From Rhabdornis inornatus (lineage: Eukaryota; Chordata; Aves; Passeriformes; Rhabdornithidae): a DNA stretch of 64,000 nucleotides. The stretch covers positions 623,689 to 687,688 of the forward strand of contig VWZS01000175.1 of NCBI GenBank assembly GCA_013397075.1, in the 5' to 3' direction. This document shows, in pieces, positions 1 to 13,309 of the stretch. The stretch's first letter is position 1. Each line of letters begins with the position of its first letter. The notes under the pieces are model-generated. The model saw only the letters and a list, made by a program, of their open reading frames with translations. It had not been told where the DNA came from and did not search any database. The position numbers and the translations under genes are program-made.

Positions 1-1677
1 TGAATTTCCCTGCCAGGAGCCTCTTAGGAATGTGCAATCCTGAGCTCAGTCTGAGTGAAACATTGAAATGGTTTTTCCTGAGTTTGTGGGAGTCTCTTGG
101 GCACAACAATTGAATAAATATTTGACCTGCCCTGGGGGGTTTATTGTAGCCTAGGCTGTCTTAACTCTGGGATTCAGGAGAGGCCAATCCAACAAACTGA
201 TGATATTTTTAATTTAACCTTTTGGATTTCTATTGATGTGGTGAATTAACCCAACTCAAATGGCTGCCTACGTCCTCCCTGGGCAGATTCCTTAATTGGG
301 GTCAGTTCTGGATAGTTACAATTTATGATCTGCTGCTTGTGTTCATGAATGCTTTGGGAATGTGCTCTTTCCTTGCTCTGAGTTTGTCCAGATGTATCAA
401 TATTTTGGTTTGGATGATATAAAATAAATGGAGGAGATTAACTGCCTGCGACATTGTCTTTTAACAATGAAGTAGAGCCATTTTTCACTTTGGGAGATGC
501 CTTTAAAACAAATATTGAGGTTTGCAGAAGGGTTCCAGCAGCTCGTGCACCAGGGATTTCCAGTAGCCTTTGCTACATCCCTTTGGGGCTGTGAGAATTC
601 CATAGGGAATCTGCTCTGATAAAAGCTTCAGATTGTGGAAAGTGTGGAAAGATGGGAAGGATCTGCCCAGCTCTTGTTGTGCATGGGAAATGAGCAGGGA
701 GCCAGTTTCGGAATTTCGTGCTGAAATCAGAAAAGCCATAATGTCATTTTAATTCCTTAGCTGTGATCCAGGGAACAGGTCAGGTCTCCAAAGGCCGATG
801 TCCCCTGGAGCCACGTCCCGCTCTGTGGCTTTGTGAATTCCCAGGTGCTTCCATGGAAAAGGCAGGAGGTGTTAATGGGAATGAAGAGCCCATTTCCCCT
901 TAGTGCCTCGGTCCTTTCCAGAGGTGTGAGCAGCACAGCACAATGGGCTTCCAGCTGGGGTGGAAAAGAGGTGAAAACCCCTCTGGGCAACTCTGGGACA
1001 ATGGCAGACACCCGGATCCACATCGGTGAATTCCCTGCTAAAGACCCGTCCTTCCCTGTGGATTGGGTGGGTGTGGAAGCAGGAAACCCCCAGAGTGTCA
1101 CTGCCCACCTGGCTCAGGTGAGGGATGGCCAGGACACCTCACCTGGGAAACAGGATCCTGCCACTGAGCTCCTGGAGCTGGAAGCAGGTCATCAATTTTA
1201 GGATTTGATGTAACAGATCCTACAATGAACCTGTTGCAGCAGAGTTGGGGTGAAAAGGGGAAGTGGGGTCATTGGGGGACTGCAGGAGCTGTTGGCTTCC
1301 AGATCCATGAATTTAAAATGATCCCGAGCAGGTAGGAAGGATTTTCTGCACAAGGCTGGATTCCAAAGGAGATGTTTGACAGAGATCCTGGCAATGAGGT
1401 GATGTAAGTGTGAGTCAGCCTGACCCCAGAGGAGCCTTACAAATGTGCCCTAAATTGGCTACTTTAGGGCTGGAAACACTTGGATTTTTCAAAGACAGAG
1501 CTGTTTCCACAGGATAAGGCCTTTGATATTTCTCAGTTGTTCTGTTTTTCTAAGCTGGGGAGCTTTGAGTGTGTAATACCTGCAGAGCTGTGTTCCTGCA
1601 GAGCCAATGTGAGAGCAATAAACCAGGAAATGCTGCCCAGGGAACACTTCAGTTCCTTGGGCAAGTATAGAATATTG

Positions 1678-1742
1678 CATATATATATATATGTGTGTGT
1701 GTGTATATATATGTGTGTGTGTGTGTGTATATATATATAAAA
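1678..1742. repeat. Compound (AT)n/(GT)n microsatellite
   Basis: An alternating purine-pyrimidine tract switches several times between AT and GT runs, in the order AT, GT, AT, GT, AT. Such tracts are usually length-polymorphic and can adopt Z-DNA in the GT blocks. Apparent frames here (runs of Tyr-Ile-Cys-Val on plus and His-Thr on minus) are artefacts of the repeat. Confidence 0.95.
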
Positions 1743-2393
1743 TAGGATATTGTGCACTTCCAGTAGGATGGAGGGAGTTCAAGATCAAACTCTCACCCTG
1801 TCTCTTCTCTAATAATCAGCACTGATAAATAAACTCCTAAACTGGAGGGCAAAAAGGAGTTTTTGGTAAGAAATGTCCATGTCTTGCTCTGAACTCTGAG
1901 GTAGAGAAGGAATTTCCTTCTAAAGTTCAATTTTATCTATTTTATTACCCACACCTTTGGTGTTTTGCCATCTCTTGGTGGCAATGCAGTATCTAAATCA
2001 GGAATATTTTATTACTTATTTAAAGAAAGTGTTGCTTGAGTTACTAAAGGTATGGCTGCAGTGAGAAGTTGTGTATTTCATTTGAACCTGGTTACTTTAA
2101 CTTTAAAAATATTTGTCTAAGCTTTCATTTGGCTTCTTGCTTATTCTATAGAAGTGACAGTAGTTTAATTGGAAACCCCAGTTTGTATTTATGGAAAGTT
2201 TTCACATGCTGTCTTTTCTGAAAGCTGAAGAATCCAAGAAGGAACACAATGTTTCCCACAAACTATACATCTCCACAATTCCACAGGCCCTCAGCAGCTG
2301 GATTAAAAAGGTTTTTAATCCCAGTTATGTGTTTAATTAGGGAAGAGAGCCTTGGCAGATCTTCTGACTTATAGTTCATTTTAAAGTCTTCCC

Positions 2394-2416
2394 AAAAAAA
2401 AAAAAAAAAAAAAAAA
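2394..2416. repeat. Poly-A tract
   Basis: An uninterrupted run of 23 A is followed by an A/G-rich stretch to about 2434. No retroposed gene copy or target-site duplication is evident next to it, so it is listed only as a homopolymer. Confidence 0.9.
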
Positions 2417-3905
2417 GGAAAAAAAGAAGAAGAAATCAATAAAATTTGGTTTAATTGTCATATATAAATTAAGAAATCATTTTTTTCCACTTCACAAAGC
2501 TATCTGCTGTGGCCCCTCCTGATGGATTGCACAGGGCAATTGCTTCCAAATGAGGAGCGTGGGGCTGGGATTTGGGGCTGGAATCCAGCACGGTTCTCAG
2601 CAGCTCCCTGTGCTCCCCAACCCAAACTTGTGCCTCTCCACACCCTCCCACGAGGCACTGCCCAGCCCACACAGTGGGATTTCACTTCCAAGATCTCCAT
2701 CCCTCTGCAGAGTGGGGAAGGAAAAGCCCATCAGGACATTCCCACTCGGAGAAGGGAAGAGGCAAGGCCAGGCTCTCGCTGGGGGATCTTCACCACCCTC
2801 TCTGCCCTTCCCCAATCATTCTGGGGCACAGAAATAATTCCCTTTGTGTGGGGGGAGATGATCAGTGTGACAAGATCAAACTGAGTGGGTTTAAACCACA
2901 ACAATTTAATGCAAGAGTACAAATTGCCTACCAGCTCCTTCTGTGAAGTTGAAGCTCTTGGTAACAAATCTGAGACAAATGGGGAGAGAGGAGCTGCTCT
3001 GAGAGGAGAGGAATTGCTTCAAGCTGGCTGAAATGTTTTAGTGTCTTCATGAGCAAACACAGAGGATTTGAGTTTTTACACGGCAAACTGGACTTAGAAA
3101 TATCTGTATTTCTGTGTCTGTCTCCTAGCAGCCTTCATTCCCAGGATATAGGGTTAGGAACAGCTAAGGATGGATGATTCTTATTTTTTTTAAATTAAAA
3201 TAGGAAATTCCCAGGACTTGGGGGGAGGTTTGTAGCCATAATTATTAACTTTTAAGCTGCCTCGCTGTCTCCTCCTCAGCCTCAAGAAACCAAAATGTTA
3301 AACTGGTGGAATGGAGTGGATCTGCAGAGAAATCCTTCATGTCTGACTAAATTTGGTGTGGATCTTGTGGGCTGGGGCAAGAGCTGGAAGCGATTAAAGG
3401 GCTGAACAAAAAGCTCCATTCAAGGCCTATCGCCTTCCTGCTGGGGTAATCCAAGTATCCAAAATTCCAAAATATGGGCTACGAGGCTGTGGCTGCCACA
3501 GAGCAGAACTTCTAAAGGTGTCCAGAACATCCACTCACTTGAAAATGTTGCTTCAGTGGTGGAGGATTAATTTGAAAAATGCAACAAAGCAGCCCAATAT
3601 AACATATCCATATATATCCAATTAAATCAAATTGAGCACTTTTAATAAAGTGGAGTTGCAAGCTGGGAAAAATTTTCTCTTGTCACTCAAAGTTAGGCCA
3701 GGAAAACATTTTTCTTTTGCCTTGAAATAGTTGTATTTATTATATCTGACCTGCTCAACGTTGCTGGTTTTACTTAAGAATAGAAAGCAACAAATGCTTT
3801 TCATCGCTCAATGCCTTTTTTTGTAGTGTGAAATTGTTTTCCCAAGGAAAAAAACAAGGTAGAAATGGTTTCCAAAACACAGCCCAGAATAATCAAACAG
3901 TCTTT

Positions 3906-3922
3906 AAAAAAAAAAAAAAAAA
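3906..3922. repeat. Poly-A tract
   Basis: A run of 17 A, followed by GAATAAAA. There is no sign of a processed pseudogene upstream. Confidence 0.9.
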
Positions 3923-4126
3923 GAATAAAACCAAGCTGGTTAATCCTAATTGTTTGAATCTATTCTAAATTATTTACTTTCTGACCGGCAGCTTGTTCTC
4001 ATTTTTAAGCTTTGAAACAGCTCTATTTGGTTTTTAGTTTTCAGTAGTTCCTTCCTCCAAGGTGCAAATGCAGAGGGGATTCTTGAGTGCTCAGAAAAAC
4101 CCAGAAAATATAAATAATATAAATAA

Positions 4127-4127
4127 N
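4127..4127. other. Ambiguous base (N)
   Basis: A single N lies in an AT-rich stretch. It is probably an unresolved or masked base in the assembly. It prevents certain reading of frames across this point. Confidence 0.99.
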
Positions 4128-5260
4128 CTCTTTCATTTTGCTTTAACCATCTCACATTGGCCTCTGGACTGTGCAGTTGTGGTGGGTGGGGAGCAGATTT
4201 TTCTCTCCTGCCTAAATGTGGGAAATATTTTTGGGTTTTTTGTACTTTTTAGCTCCCATGTGGTCACTGTGAGAGGAGATTCCCATATTATTAAATCTGT
4301 GCATGGAACTGTTGACAAACTTTTACTCTGTCAAAGCCTTTATTTGCCACTTCTGTGACAGCAGTGGCAGTGGGAAGATTCAAATTCTAATTTGATCCCG
4401 GGAATTTTTAAGTTGAAAATTGTAAGGATTCATTTGCAAACTGCAGGCTAAAAATCTGAATGCTTTAATTGAAAATTAGAATAAATGAGCAACATAATAA
4501 TTGTGATAATTCAGTGTGTGACTGCTGGGCTCGTGGCTGGAGGGAATCATTTTTCCCACAGGATGAGCAGAAGGATTTCTAGAACGTGACCCAGCCACCG
4601 GGCACTTTGTATGTGAACAGTGGTAATTGATTTAAATTGATTTTCTTCTTGTAATTCTTGTTTTTGCCAGTGTTGGCTTTGATAGGGCCACATTTGCTGT
4701 AGGTGTTAATTAGTGAATCTTTATGGCCTCCAGTACTCAGCACCTGGCTCCTCTATTTCTGTACAACACACAGAATATTTTGGCAGTTTGTATTATTTTC
4801 AGTGTAGTGCTGAGACAGCAGTGGGGTTTGTGTTTGCTTTTACTCCCATCTTTTGCAGAAATAATATAAAAATAGGCACAGAAAGCGCCGTCCTGCTTAA
4901 GGGAAAGGTGGTTTTAATTTCTCAGCAAGTTAATCATTGATTGCTTTGTTTGTGGCTGCAGGACTGGCAGTGAAATGTGCTGTAAAGATGCACCTGACTG
5001 CCCAGAGAGAGCTGAGCTCTGTAACCCTGCCTGGCTTCAAACTCCAGCCCAGGCACAGCAAAAATGGGCTTAAAGTGGAGCTCAGGGACCTGCAGCTAAT
5101 CCAGTGCTCAAACAAATTTCCAGATTTTGCTTCTCATGGCAATGGTATTCCAGGATTGCTCCATGCTTTTTCCATTTGGAATCAAATATGTGTTTTCCTT
5201 GCTGGTTCTGGCCTCAGCTTTGATAATTTACAATTTTTAAATCCATAATGTGACTGGAAA

Positions 5261-5637
5261 TCACAGAATCCTGGAATGATTTGGATTGGAAAGGACTGTA
5301 AAGCTCATCCATTCCCCGTCCCTGCCATGGGCAGGGACATCTTCCACTGTCCCAGGTTGCTCCAAGCCTTGTCCAGCCTGGCCTTGGACACTCCCAGAGA
5401 TCCAGGAGCAGCCACAGCTTCTCTGGGAATTCTATTCCAGGGCCTCCCCACCCTCCCAGCCAGGAATTCCTTCCCAATATCCCACCTAAATCCATCTTCT
5501 TTCAGCTCTCAGCCATTCCCTGTGTCCTGTCCCTCCATGCCTTGTCCCCAGTCCCTCTCCAGCTCTCCTGGTGCCCCTTCAGGCCCTGCCAGGGGCTCTG
5601 AGCTCTCCCTGGATCCTTCTCCTCTCCAGCCTGAGCC
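5261..5637 (-). mobile_element. CR1 LINE fragment, 3' end (about 380 bp)
   Basis: Read on the minus strand this is the end of a CR1 retrotransposon: the end of the last coding region and the 3' UTR, finishing in CCAGGATTCTGTGA. Landmarks on the plus strand are the reversed tail near 5261, CTGCCATGGGCAGGGACA near 5323, CCCAGGTTGCTCCAAGCC near 5350, CAGCTTCTCTGGGAA near 5418, and the TCCCTCTCCAGCTCTCCT stretch near 5551. This is among the longest copies in the window, yet it lacks almost all of the several-kb element. Such 5' truncation is typical of CR1. It has no intact reverse transcriptase and is inactive. Confidence 0.92.
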
Positions 5638-7972
5638 AAACAGAGATTCCAGGAAACATCAGAAATCTGGTATTTTCCTATTGGAAATGTAGGCACTCCA
5701 AATTCCAGCACTGGAATTAAGTAAAGCTGAGCTTGACCCAAAGTCTGTTGGGTCAGCATGACACTGGCATTGAATTTCAGTGGGTTTTGATCACAAACAC
5801 TCAGTTTATCGAGTGATCTCCATGCTGTTCCTCTCCTGTAAGGTTCCCAGATGATTCCCAGACTGGAATCCTGTGCCAAAGTCACGTGCAGGGGCAGGTT
5901 CTGGCCTAATGGAGAATATCCAGTGGAAATGTGGCTGCACTCTGGGCAAAACCAGGGAAAAGAGCTCCTGTGCTTTCACTGCCAGAGCTGCCTGTGCCTC
6001 TGCTGTGCTTTCATGGAGACACCATTCCTGTGCTTCTCCTTCAGAACTCATCTTCTAAAAATGTCTTGTTGCAAAATAAAAAACAGAAGCTTGAGCTGTT
6101 GAAGTGTGGGAAGTCTTATTAATGCCTGGCAAATCTGCATGGATTTTGTGTCTTGTTTCAGGGTAACTTCCTCTAACTCTATTGGAACTTAAAAAAAAAA
6201 TTAAATTCCTTAAAATCTATTTATTCCTGGAAAAAAAAAAATTCTTTTGGGGTGTCCAGGGAAGAGCTGCAATGTGGGGGTGTCACACAGGTCAGGTGTG
6301 GGCTGGATGTCCATTTATACAAGGATCACATAGTATATACATATATTTAATTTTTAAAATATATATAAATATATATGTCTGTAAGTAACTCTGCCTGCAG
6401 AGTTCCTCATGAGGAGGGATCCACAGGAGCTGTGCTGGCACACAAGGGAAAGATATTTTCCTCTTTCCAAGCTGGCAGCCTTTAGTCACTCACTTCAAAG
6501 GGAAAACCAGGTTTTTATTCCTGTATCCCAGTGCCTTTCATCCCTCTGCTAATCCATAGGTTTGGAAGACTTATCCCATGGCTGAACCACAGAAACTGGG
6601 ATATCATCTCGAAAAATGTAAAGGGTGGGGTGGTGAGAAACCCACCAAAAGAAGAACTTGAAGGGCACAGTGCTTTAGGAGGATTTGATTTTATGACAAA
6701 GCTTTTCCTCGTTTTGATTGAAGAGTGGAGATGGAAAACATCAGGGAAACTTCTTTTGCTGCAGATAACAGAGCCTTTGATTCCAGCTGTGCCTAGAGTT
6801 CAGCCCAGATGGATGAGCTACAAGGGAATTAATTCCTCATCATTTTAGGGGATCAGAATATGGGCAGGAGCAGTTCCTGGCAGGGAACAACCCCCTCCTC
6901 ACTCACCTTTCTGTGTCTCATTTTGTGTTCACATCCTGACACAAAGGAGGTTTTCCCCCTTTCTGCTGCTTCCTCCGAGGGGTTTTCCCGAGGTTTTCTC
7001 AGGTTTTGTGGTTTTTTGTTTGTTCTGCTTCACTGTTTTTTTTGCATTGGGTTTGTTTTGTGAACGAAAGGCTCCGTTTCCCTGAGTTCAGAACTCCCTC
7101 CTTGTTTTTGGAATAACCAAAGTGGTTGAGCCGTGTCTCCTGTGCAGAACCACCCAAGTCACTCACTCTGCTGTTGATTTGCTTTTTCCACGGAGTCCTG
7201 AACCTCCCCAGCTGCTCCCAGGCTGTGTCACCTTCAGGGACTTCCAGCAGCATTCCCTGGGGCATTCTGAGTTCTCCTGGAGGTCTCTGCCCTGATCTGA
7301 CCTGTGTCACCTCCTGTGACCCGAACACATCACAGCCTCAGGTGTTGCTATTACAGGAACACCTGTGCCATGCTTTTGGTTTTCCTACTGGAAAAAAAAA
7401 CAACAAAAAACCACTTGGCTTCTTTTTTCCACTCTAATTCCATCTAAGCACCATATTTTCATCATTTCAGAGGTAATAATTTGAAATTACTTCATTTTGC
7501 TTCCAAGGGTAGCAATCAGGATTTAATAAAGATTCACATGACAGAATTTATTGCCTCGTCTGCCAGTATTTTTGGGATATTTTTGTAAGTCTCTGGGTGC
7601 TCAGAGAGGCACAAGACTTGTGCCTGTGTAAGGTCATGGCATGTTTTATCCTTGTTCCAACTTGTTAGGAAACTCAGGATTTGAAAACCTGCTTGGAAGT
7701 TGTTCTTATTGTTCTTGCCTCTTGATGTTTGCTGGCCAGTGGGAGCTCATTATACCTAATATAATATATTTTATATACATATATATGGATGCAAGGCATA
7801 ATTGCATGGCATTATTAACTTTGACACCTTATTTATAGTTCCACCACTTTTTTCCCTGTATTAAACCAAGCTAAACTGATGAGCAATATTTGGAAAGTTT
7901 ATTATTAAAGGCCTGTGATTTACATATCTTATATATTCAATGTCTTTAAAGTTTTCTGATGAATAAACATAA
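5638..7972. other. Non-coding stretch without recognisable gene
   Basis: Unique-looking sequence with two A-runs (about 6190-6200 and 6230-6241) and an AT-alternating tract near 6.35 kb. The frames of about 100 codons here show no domains and overlap on opposite strands. I see no RNA gene. Confidence 0.65.
6331..6378. repeat. AT-rich alternating low-complexity tract
   Basis: An imperfect TA/ATA tract made almost wholly of A and T, containing several ATATAT blocks. A similar but shorter tract lies at 7760-7787. Confidence 0.85.
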
Positions 7973-8100
7973 AATCACAGACCAACTGAGGCTGAATCCC
8001 AGACTGGTTTGGGTTGGAAGTTTTACCCAGGGACACCTTCCACTATCCCAGGCTGCTCCAAGCCCTGTCCAACCTGGCCTTGGACACTTCCAGGGATGAG
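7973..8100 (-). mobile_element. CR1 LINE fragment, 3' end (about 125 bp)
   Basis: Minus-strand CR1 3' UTR. The landmarks are CCCAGACTGGTTTGGGTTGG at about 7998, ACCTTCCACTATCCCAGGCT at about 8034, and CTGGCCTTGGACACTTCCAG at about 8074. About 30 bases between the tail and GGGACACC are missing compared with the copy at 5.3 kb, so it carries an internal deletion. The outer boundary near 8100 is uncertain. Confidence 0.85.
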
Positions 8101-9730
8101 GATCCACTTTTGGATGCTCAGAGGTTGAACACTTTCAGTCCCTGAGCTAAAATCCATTTGATAAGTGACAATATTTGAGGTTAATAATATTTCCTGGACC
8201 CTTGGTACCCTGGAGCAAACCTTCTGGATGTGTCCCGTGTTCCAGTTGGAGTCCATATTGTCCCTAATCAGATTTCCATAATGCAGCTTTTTCTCCTGAC
8301 AATGGATCAGGGAGAAAAGGCAGCTCCCCAGTGATTAAATGTCACTTATTCTGTGCTCTTTATTCAGCTCTTCCCCTTGCTGACAAAAGGTGCTTTCTCT
8401 GAATGCAGAGCAGCAAGCTGAGCTGGTAAAATACTGTAAATTCCTCATGCCTGGCAGATAAACTTGCCTGAAGCATTACAATCAGGGAAAGCATCTACTT
8501 CTTTATTAAAAACAAAGTTTGGTAGGAAATGATACATTTTAAAGTATTTCTTTGGCCATTTTTCCTTTCAACTTTGGAATTTTGATTCTAAATTTTAATG
8601 AAGTACCGAAAACTACTTGGAAGTATTTCCATTTTTGCAGATTCTACATGGGAAGGAAAGCATTTCCTGCCCAGTTATGATTTAAACCTGCACTTCCCCA
8701 ATTCCCAAAGCTCATGTTCCATGGTAGTCCCTGTTCCCTGAGGATTTCCCCAAAGCATTAAATGGATTTAATGAGACATTTGCAAGCACAGGGATATTTG
8801 CAGCAGGGAATGCATTTTATCCTGTGCACTCTTGGAGCAGGAATTTTGGTGTATTTCAGGTGGATTTGGAAGCTGTGCTGCTGTGATTTCCTTAGGGAGC
8901 TGTGGGTTGGAGATAATATCAGATAATATCAATATCTGTAATTAAAGACTTGCTGGAGAGCAAAGGGTACCTTGCCAGTCCCCAGAAATTTCATCTCAGG
9001 CACAACTGGGCTGTTCCTGCCCACCCCCTGCTCGCAGGTGGGGATTTATCTCCTTGGGACTTGTGTTCACAAAGGATGTGGCAATTCTTCCTTCAGCCCT
9101 CGTGTGGTTTTCATTCCACTGCCCTCACTGTGTCCTGGGATTTTTAGCAGGGAGAATTGGTGCTTTAGTTTCCAATGCTCTGTCAGCCTTGTGACCATAA
9201 ATAATCCACAGTGGAGCAGGGAATTGCATTTTCCTGGGAGCTCTGAGTGCCTCTGCACTGGACATCCACCCACAGCATTGCCTTTGGCATTTGAGTGATT
9301 CCTATTTCCAGTTTATTTTAAGAAGTTGCAAAAGGACAACTTTTTCAATGGTTTGTTATTGTTAGTGAAGTTGATTCAGTATTTAAGGGACTGCAAATTA
9401 AAACCAGTTTGAGTGAGGAATGTGTGTTCACTGCAGCTTTGGAACATGTATGGAATCCCAAGTTTATGGCTTTGAAAGCACTTGCCCTCTTTCAAATGTT
9501 TCTAATAAGATAGAGGGTGGTGATTTACACCTCTGGAGATATTGAGCTGCTCTCCAAGAATGTTGTTTGGCTCCTAAAGAAAGCAAGCATTGGTGGGCCT
9601 GATTTTGGGGAAGGAGAGGAAAAAAAAAAAGCTGCTGTGGTTTCATTGAGATTTAAGCATTAAGAGAATTCTTGATTTAACGCTTTCCCTGCACACCACG
9701 GTGCATTTGGGAAGAGCCCTCGCATGACCC

Positions 9731-9790
9731 CTTCTCCTGCTGATCCAGAGCTTCTCCTCCTGTTCCAAAGCTTCTCCTCCTTTTCCAAGA
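9731..9790. repeat. Three-copy 20-bp tandem repeat
   Basis: Three consecutive 20-bp units begin CTTCTCCT and end in a CCARAG/CCAAGA-like block, at 9731, 9751 and 9771. The second and third are the most alike. The plus strand is pyrimidine-rich. Confidence 0.85.
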
Positions 9791-11539
9791 GGTGTGGTTG
9801 GCTGCAGCAGGAAGAGCAGATGTGATCAGTTCCCAGAGGATGCTCCGTGTCTCTCCATGGCTTTCCCAGCAGGTCAGAGCTCCAAACCCAGGGGGCTGAG
9901 GCAGTGCCTGGCTCTCCCAGCTTGGAGCAATCCCCAGCAGCTCCCAGTCAGGACAGAAGACCTTTGGGAACTGGGATTTTGTAAAGCTATTTCTCTCTTT
10001 TAATATAAACCAGGGTGTGGAGCTCTGAAGTGCTCAAGGGTGTGTTTCAGCCTCACTGCAAAAAATGAAGCCTGAGTCGGAAAAGGGAAGGGAGAGAGGG
10101 AGCAGGATGAGATCTCACTCACTGGAAGAGAAAAGGGTATTTTGAAAGAGCTTCTAGGGATGAGAAACAGTGTCTTGGGCATCTGGGTGATGTTTTAAAC
10201 ACATGGTGATGTTTTAATGTTATAATTAAGGTGTTTTTTTCTGAAATGAAATGGAAAATTGTGAATTTTGTAGATGCCCTTCTCTCAGCCCATCCCTCTG
10301 GGCCAGTCCCTCTCCTGCCCAGCTCTCCCTGGCTCTCATTAGAGGTTATTGAATTACATGTGCAGATCCTGAGCCGAGCTGCAAATGATGTGTTCCCATT
10401 TTCCTGTTCACCAGACTGGAAGAACTGGGGAGGGGAGGCGGGAGGAGGTTCAGGTCTGTCCTGGCGAGTGTGGTTCAAGTTTTAATCAGTGTGGTATTTC
10501 CTCTTCCTGGGGCCACAGGAACACCTGTGTTTTTCTTGTAGTATTCCAAGGGACAGTTGATGGGTCCTGCCCTTTTGAAGGGAATCTTGTTAAAGCCCAT
10601 CTGCATCCATTGGCTTCAAAGGATGTGCACATCCTCTGGCTGATAATTTAAAACAAAAGCAGGGTGAGATCTCTTGATGGAGCTGTAGGGCTCCTGTTAA
10701 ACTGCTTCGACAGAGCATCCATCTGGAGAGAAGACCTCAGGTTTGATCTGAAAGCTTTGTGGGATGAAGTTCTAAAGCTATTTCAGGGCTACTTTCTTGT
10801 TTTGAAGTTTTGTTTCATTTCAAAGGACAAATTATTCTTAATTTCATCCTTTGTTTCATACAAACCTGTGTTAGCTGCAAAACTACATCTGCTATTTTCT
10901 CTGCTGGATCTTCCACTTCTGAGAGCTCCAGTGGGAATTGTTGCTCCCAGAGCAGCACAGCATTGCTGGACTGTCCCAACACCCCTTGGGCAGGGTTCAG
11001 CAGCACAGGCAGTTCTGTATCCACATCCTGGGAGCAGCTCCATGAAATCTCCACAAACACAAGCAGGGAATCTCTGTAATCCCCAAAAGGGGGAACTGCC
11101 GGCTCCTGCTCTCCCCCATGGATTAACTTGTTTGTGTTTTTAAGGGATTAAAGTGTGAGTTGTGCTGATTTCCACCGAGGGAGGGCTGGAGCCTTGCAGA
11201 GCTGTGGGGTTGTTGGGGGTTGCAGGGGAAGCCAAACCTGTGAAATTCCCTGTTAAGGGAACGGGGCCCTCACTTGGGAAGCAGAGCTGGGGCTCCCTCT
11301 GACACTCACAGTCCTGGGAGCGAGACTTCCAAGCTCTGGGCTGCCCTTTAATCTGCCAGGTGGGCTGAAGGGAAGCCAGGAAAGCGGGAATCTCAGGAGC
11401 CACGGCTCCAAAGTGTCTGGCTGAGCCAGGGTTGCAGCTCTGGCTGTGCAGCAGCTCCGGATGGGGAGCCAGAGCCCTGCTTCCAACAGCCTGGAATCAG
11501 CTCTGGAGGGGCCATCTGAGGCTCTGAGGAATAGAAGGG

Positions 11540-11587
11540 CCAATTCCCAGTGACCCCAAATCCCAGTTACCCCAATTCCCAGTGACC
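11540..11587. repeat. Three-copy 16-bp tandem repeat
   Basis: Units of 16 bp start at 11540, 11556 and 11572. The first and third are identical (CCAATTCCCAGTGACC) and the middle one differs at two positions. Confidence 0.9.
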
Positions 11588-13309
11588 CTCACAGTGCTGT
11601 TGGGGATTGGAGGCAGCAGGGAGGGTCTGCAGCAAATGTGTCAGTGCTGAACCCTCTCCAGGTAATGCCTGGATTGTGCAGCTTTGGCATTCTCCAGTGG
11701 AAACTCACTCTCTGAAAGAATTTCTGGTCAGCATTTCTAAAATCCAAGGATTTTTTTCTTTTTCAAACCAATTAATTCTGTTGATTAAAGCCTTGCTTTG
11801 GTAGCAGTTCAATCACCTGGGGTTTTTTCTTCCTTTGTGCTGCTGTTGCTGTTTGTTTTTCAGGATTTCTGGTTAGTTTTCCGTAGCAAATGTTCAGGAG
11901 GGTGTTAAATACATCTCTCCTACAACAAAGAATAAATTCAGTCACCTACAACCTGGGGAAAACCTGCTTCCCACAACAGTCAGGACAAATTTCTGAGAAA
12001 TTAACTTTACTGCAGTGTACCAGGAATAGAAATTAGGCCCTAATCACATCATCAAATTTCATGTAATGGAATTTAATCCTTTAAAATGTGATAGAGAAGA
12101 TTCATCCTCACTTGGAAGGTGTGTTGGCAGCACTGCTTGTCACTACCTGTCATCAGATCAAGAAATTGCACCTGAAGTGGGGAGAACAAAACAAAACCAA
12201 CCCCAAAACCAAAAAACCCCAAGGATCCAGGGCAAACCACTACCTTTGCAAACCTCTGTAAACTCATATTCCAAGCCCTCCTGATTGTTTGCAGTTGTTG
12301 GATAAACACATTGCACAACAGCTGCACTGTTAGCAAAACACACAGACACGTCCTTGCGATATTTCTTGGAGCTGCTCATACCACAGGGATTGATGCTCAC
12401 ATCTTCCCACTGGCTCCTCAGCCAGTGCAGGAGTTGGGAAACTCCTAACACAGAATGTGTGTGCTCGTTTTTGGGACAGACAGACTTCCCAAGGCTGCAG
12501 GATTCCTTTCCCAGTGCCAGCATTATGATCCTGGCTGTTTTTCTTCCTGTGTGGCCGTTGTGCCCTGTCCAGCCCATCTCACACATTCTCCTTTAGCAAT
12601 GGGATCCCTCTCTTCCTCCTCCATCCTGATTTTCTGTCCTCATAACCAAGCTCTAATTCCCATTCCTGCCCACCATGGAAGCTGGTGATTCTTCATGGAA
12701 ATTATTGGTCCAGTCTCAGTTCTGGCCCTCTGAAAAGAGCTTTTTATTCCTCCCAGTTCCTAAGAACCCTTTTCCTTTGCCTGCCCCAGGTGGGTAGGAA
12801 TGTTTGCTGGATTTCTCTAAGGTAAGATTCTGTCTTCTCTGCTTTTTCCATTTTGGCACTCATGGAGAACATGGAAAAAGGAAGGGAAATGGGAGTGTAG
12901 CAACCAAGCAACAGGGAATCATCCCTGTGGGCAGGCAGATGAACAGGAAAATGTCCTGGGGTGTATCAAGGAACTGATATTAGAACAGTGGAGCAAGGGA
13001 AATAAAAGGTTCTGGAAAGACCCCTGGAATTTTCTGCACAGCTGTGGTTTGTGATTCTGGAGACCAGCACAGATCTGGCCAGGCTCCTTGGTGAGGCTGC
13101 AGGTTGGGCTTGTTGAGTCAAGCCAAGGGAATGTTCCTGCTCTGTGAGCACAGCATTTATCCTCAGAAACTCCGGGAAGGCAGGGAGTGCAACCGAGGCA
13201 CACAGTAATGCTGATGCAAAGTTAAATTTGTCTAAACTGGCCATCAGTAGCTTTGAGTTGATGTTTTCCAAGTGGAAGAGCTGTGAGGCACTGGGATAAC
13301 ATTCCAGCA

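Larger units (their letters stand above)
1..5260. other. Non-coding stretch without recognisable gene
   Basis: No reading frame here has a recognisable domain or credible exon structure; the longest frames are about 120 codons and look like chance. The stretch holds an AT/GT dinucleotide tract near 1.7 kb, poly-A runs near 2.4 and 3.9 kb and one ambiguous base at 4127. The rest is unique-looking sequence with stop codons in all frames. Confidence 0.7.

Noticed and set aside
2394..2440. Poly-A tract as the end of a processed pseudogene
   Set aside because: No coding-like sequence before it, no polyadenylation signal at the right distance and no flanking duplication.
10664..11143. A 159-codon plus-strand frame
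   Set aside because: The N-terminal part looks protein-like but I recognise no motif, and minus-strand frames cover the same bases.
11160..11540. GC-rich stretch as a CpG-island promoter
   Set aside because: It is rich in G and C but has few CpG dinucleotides, so it is not a CpG island.
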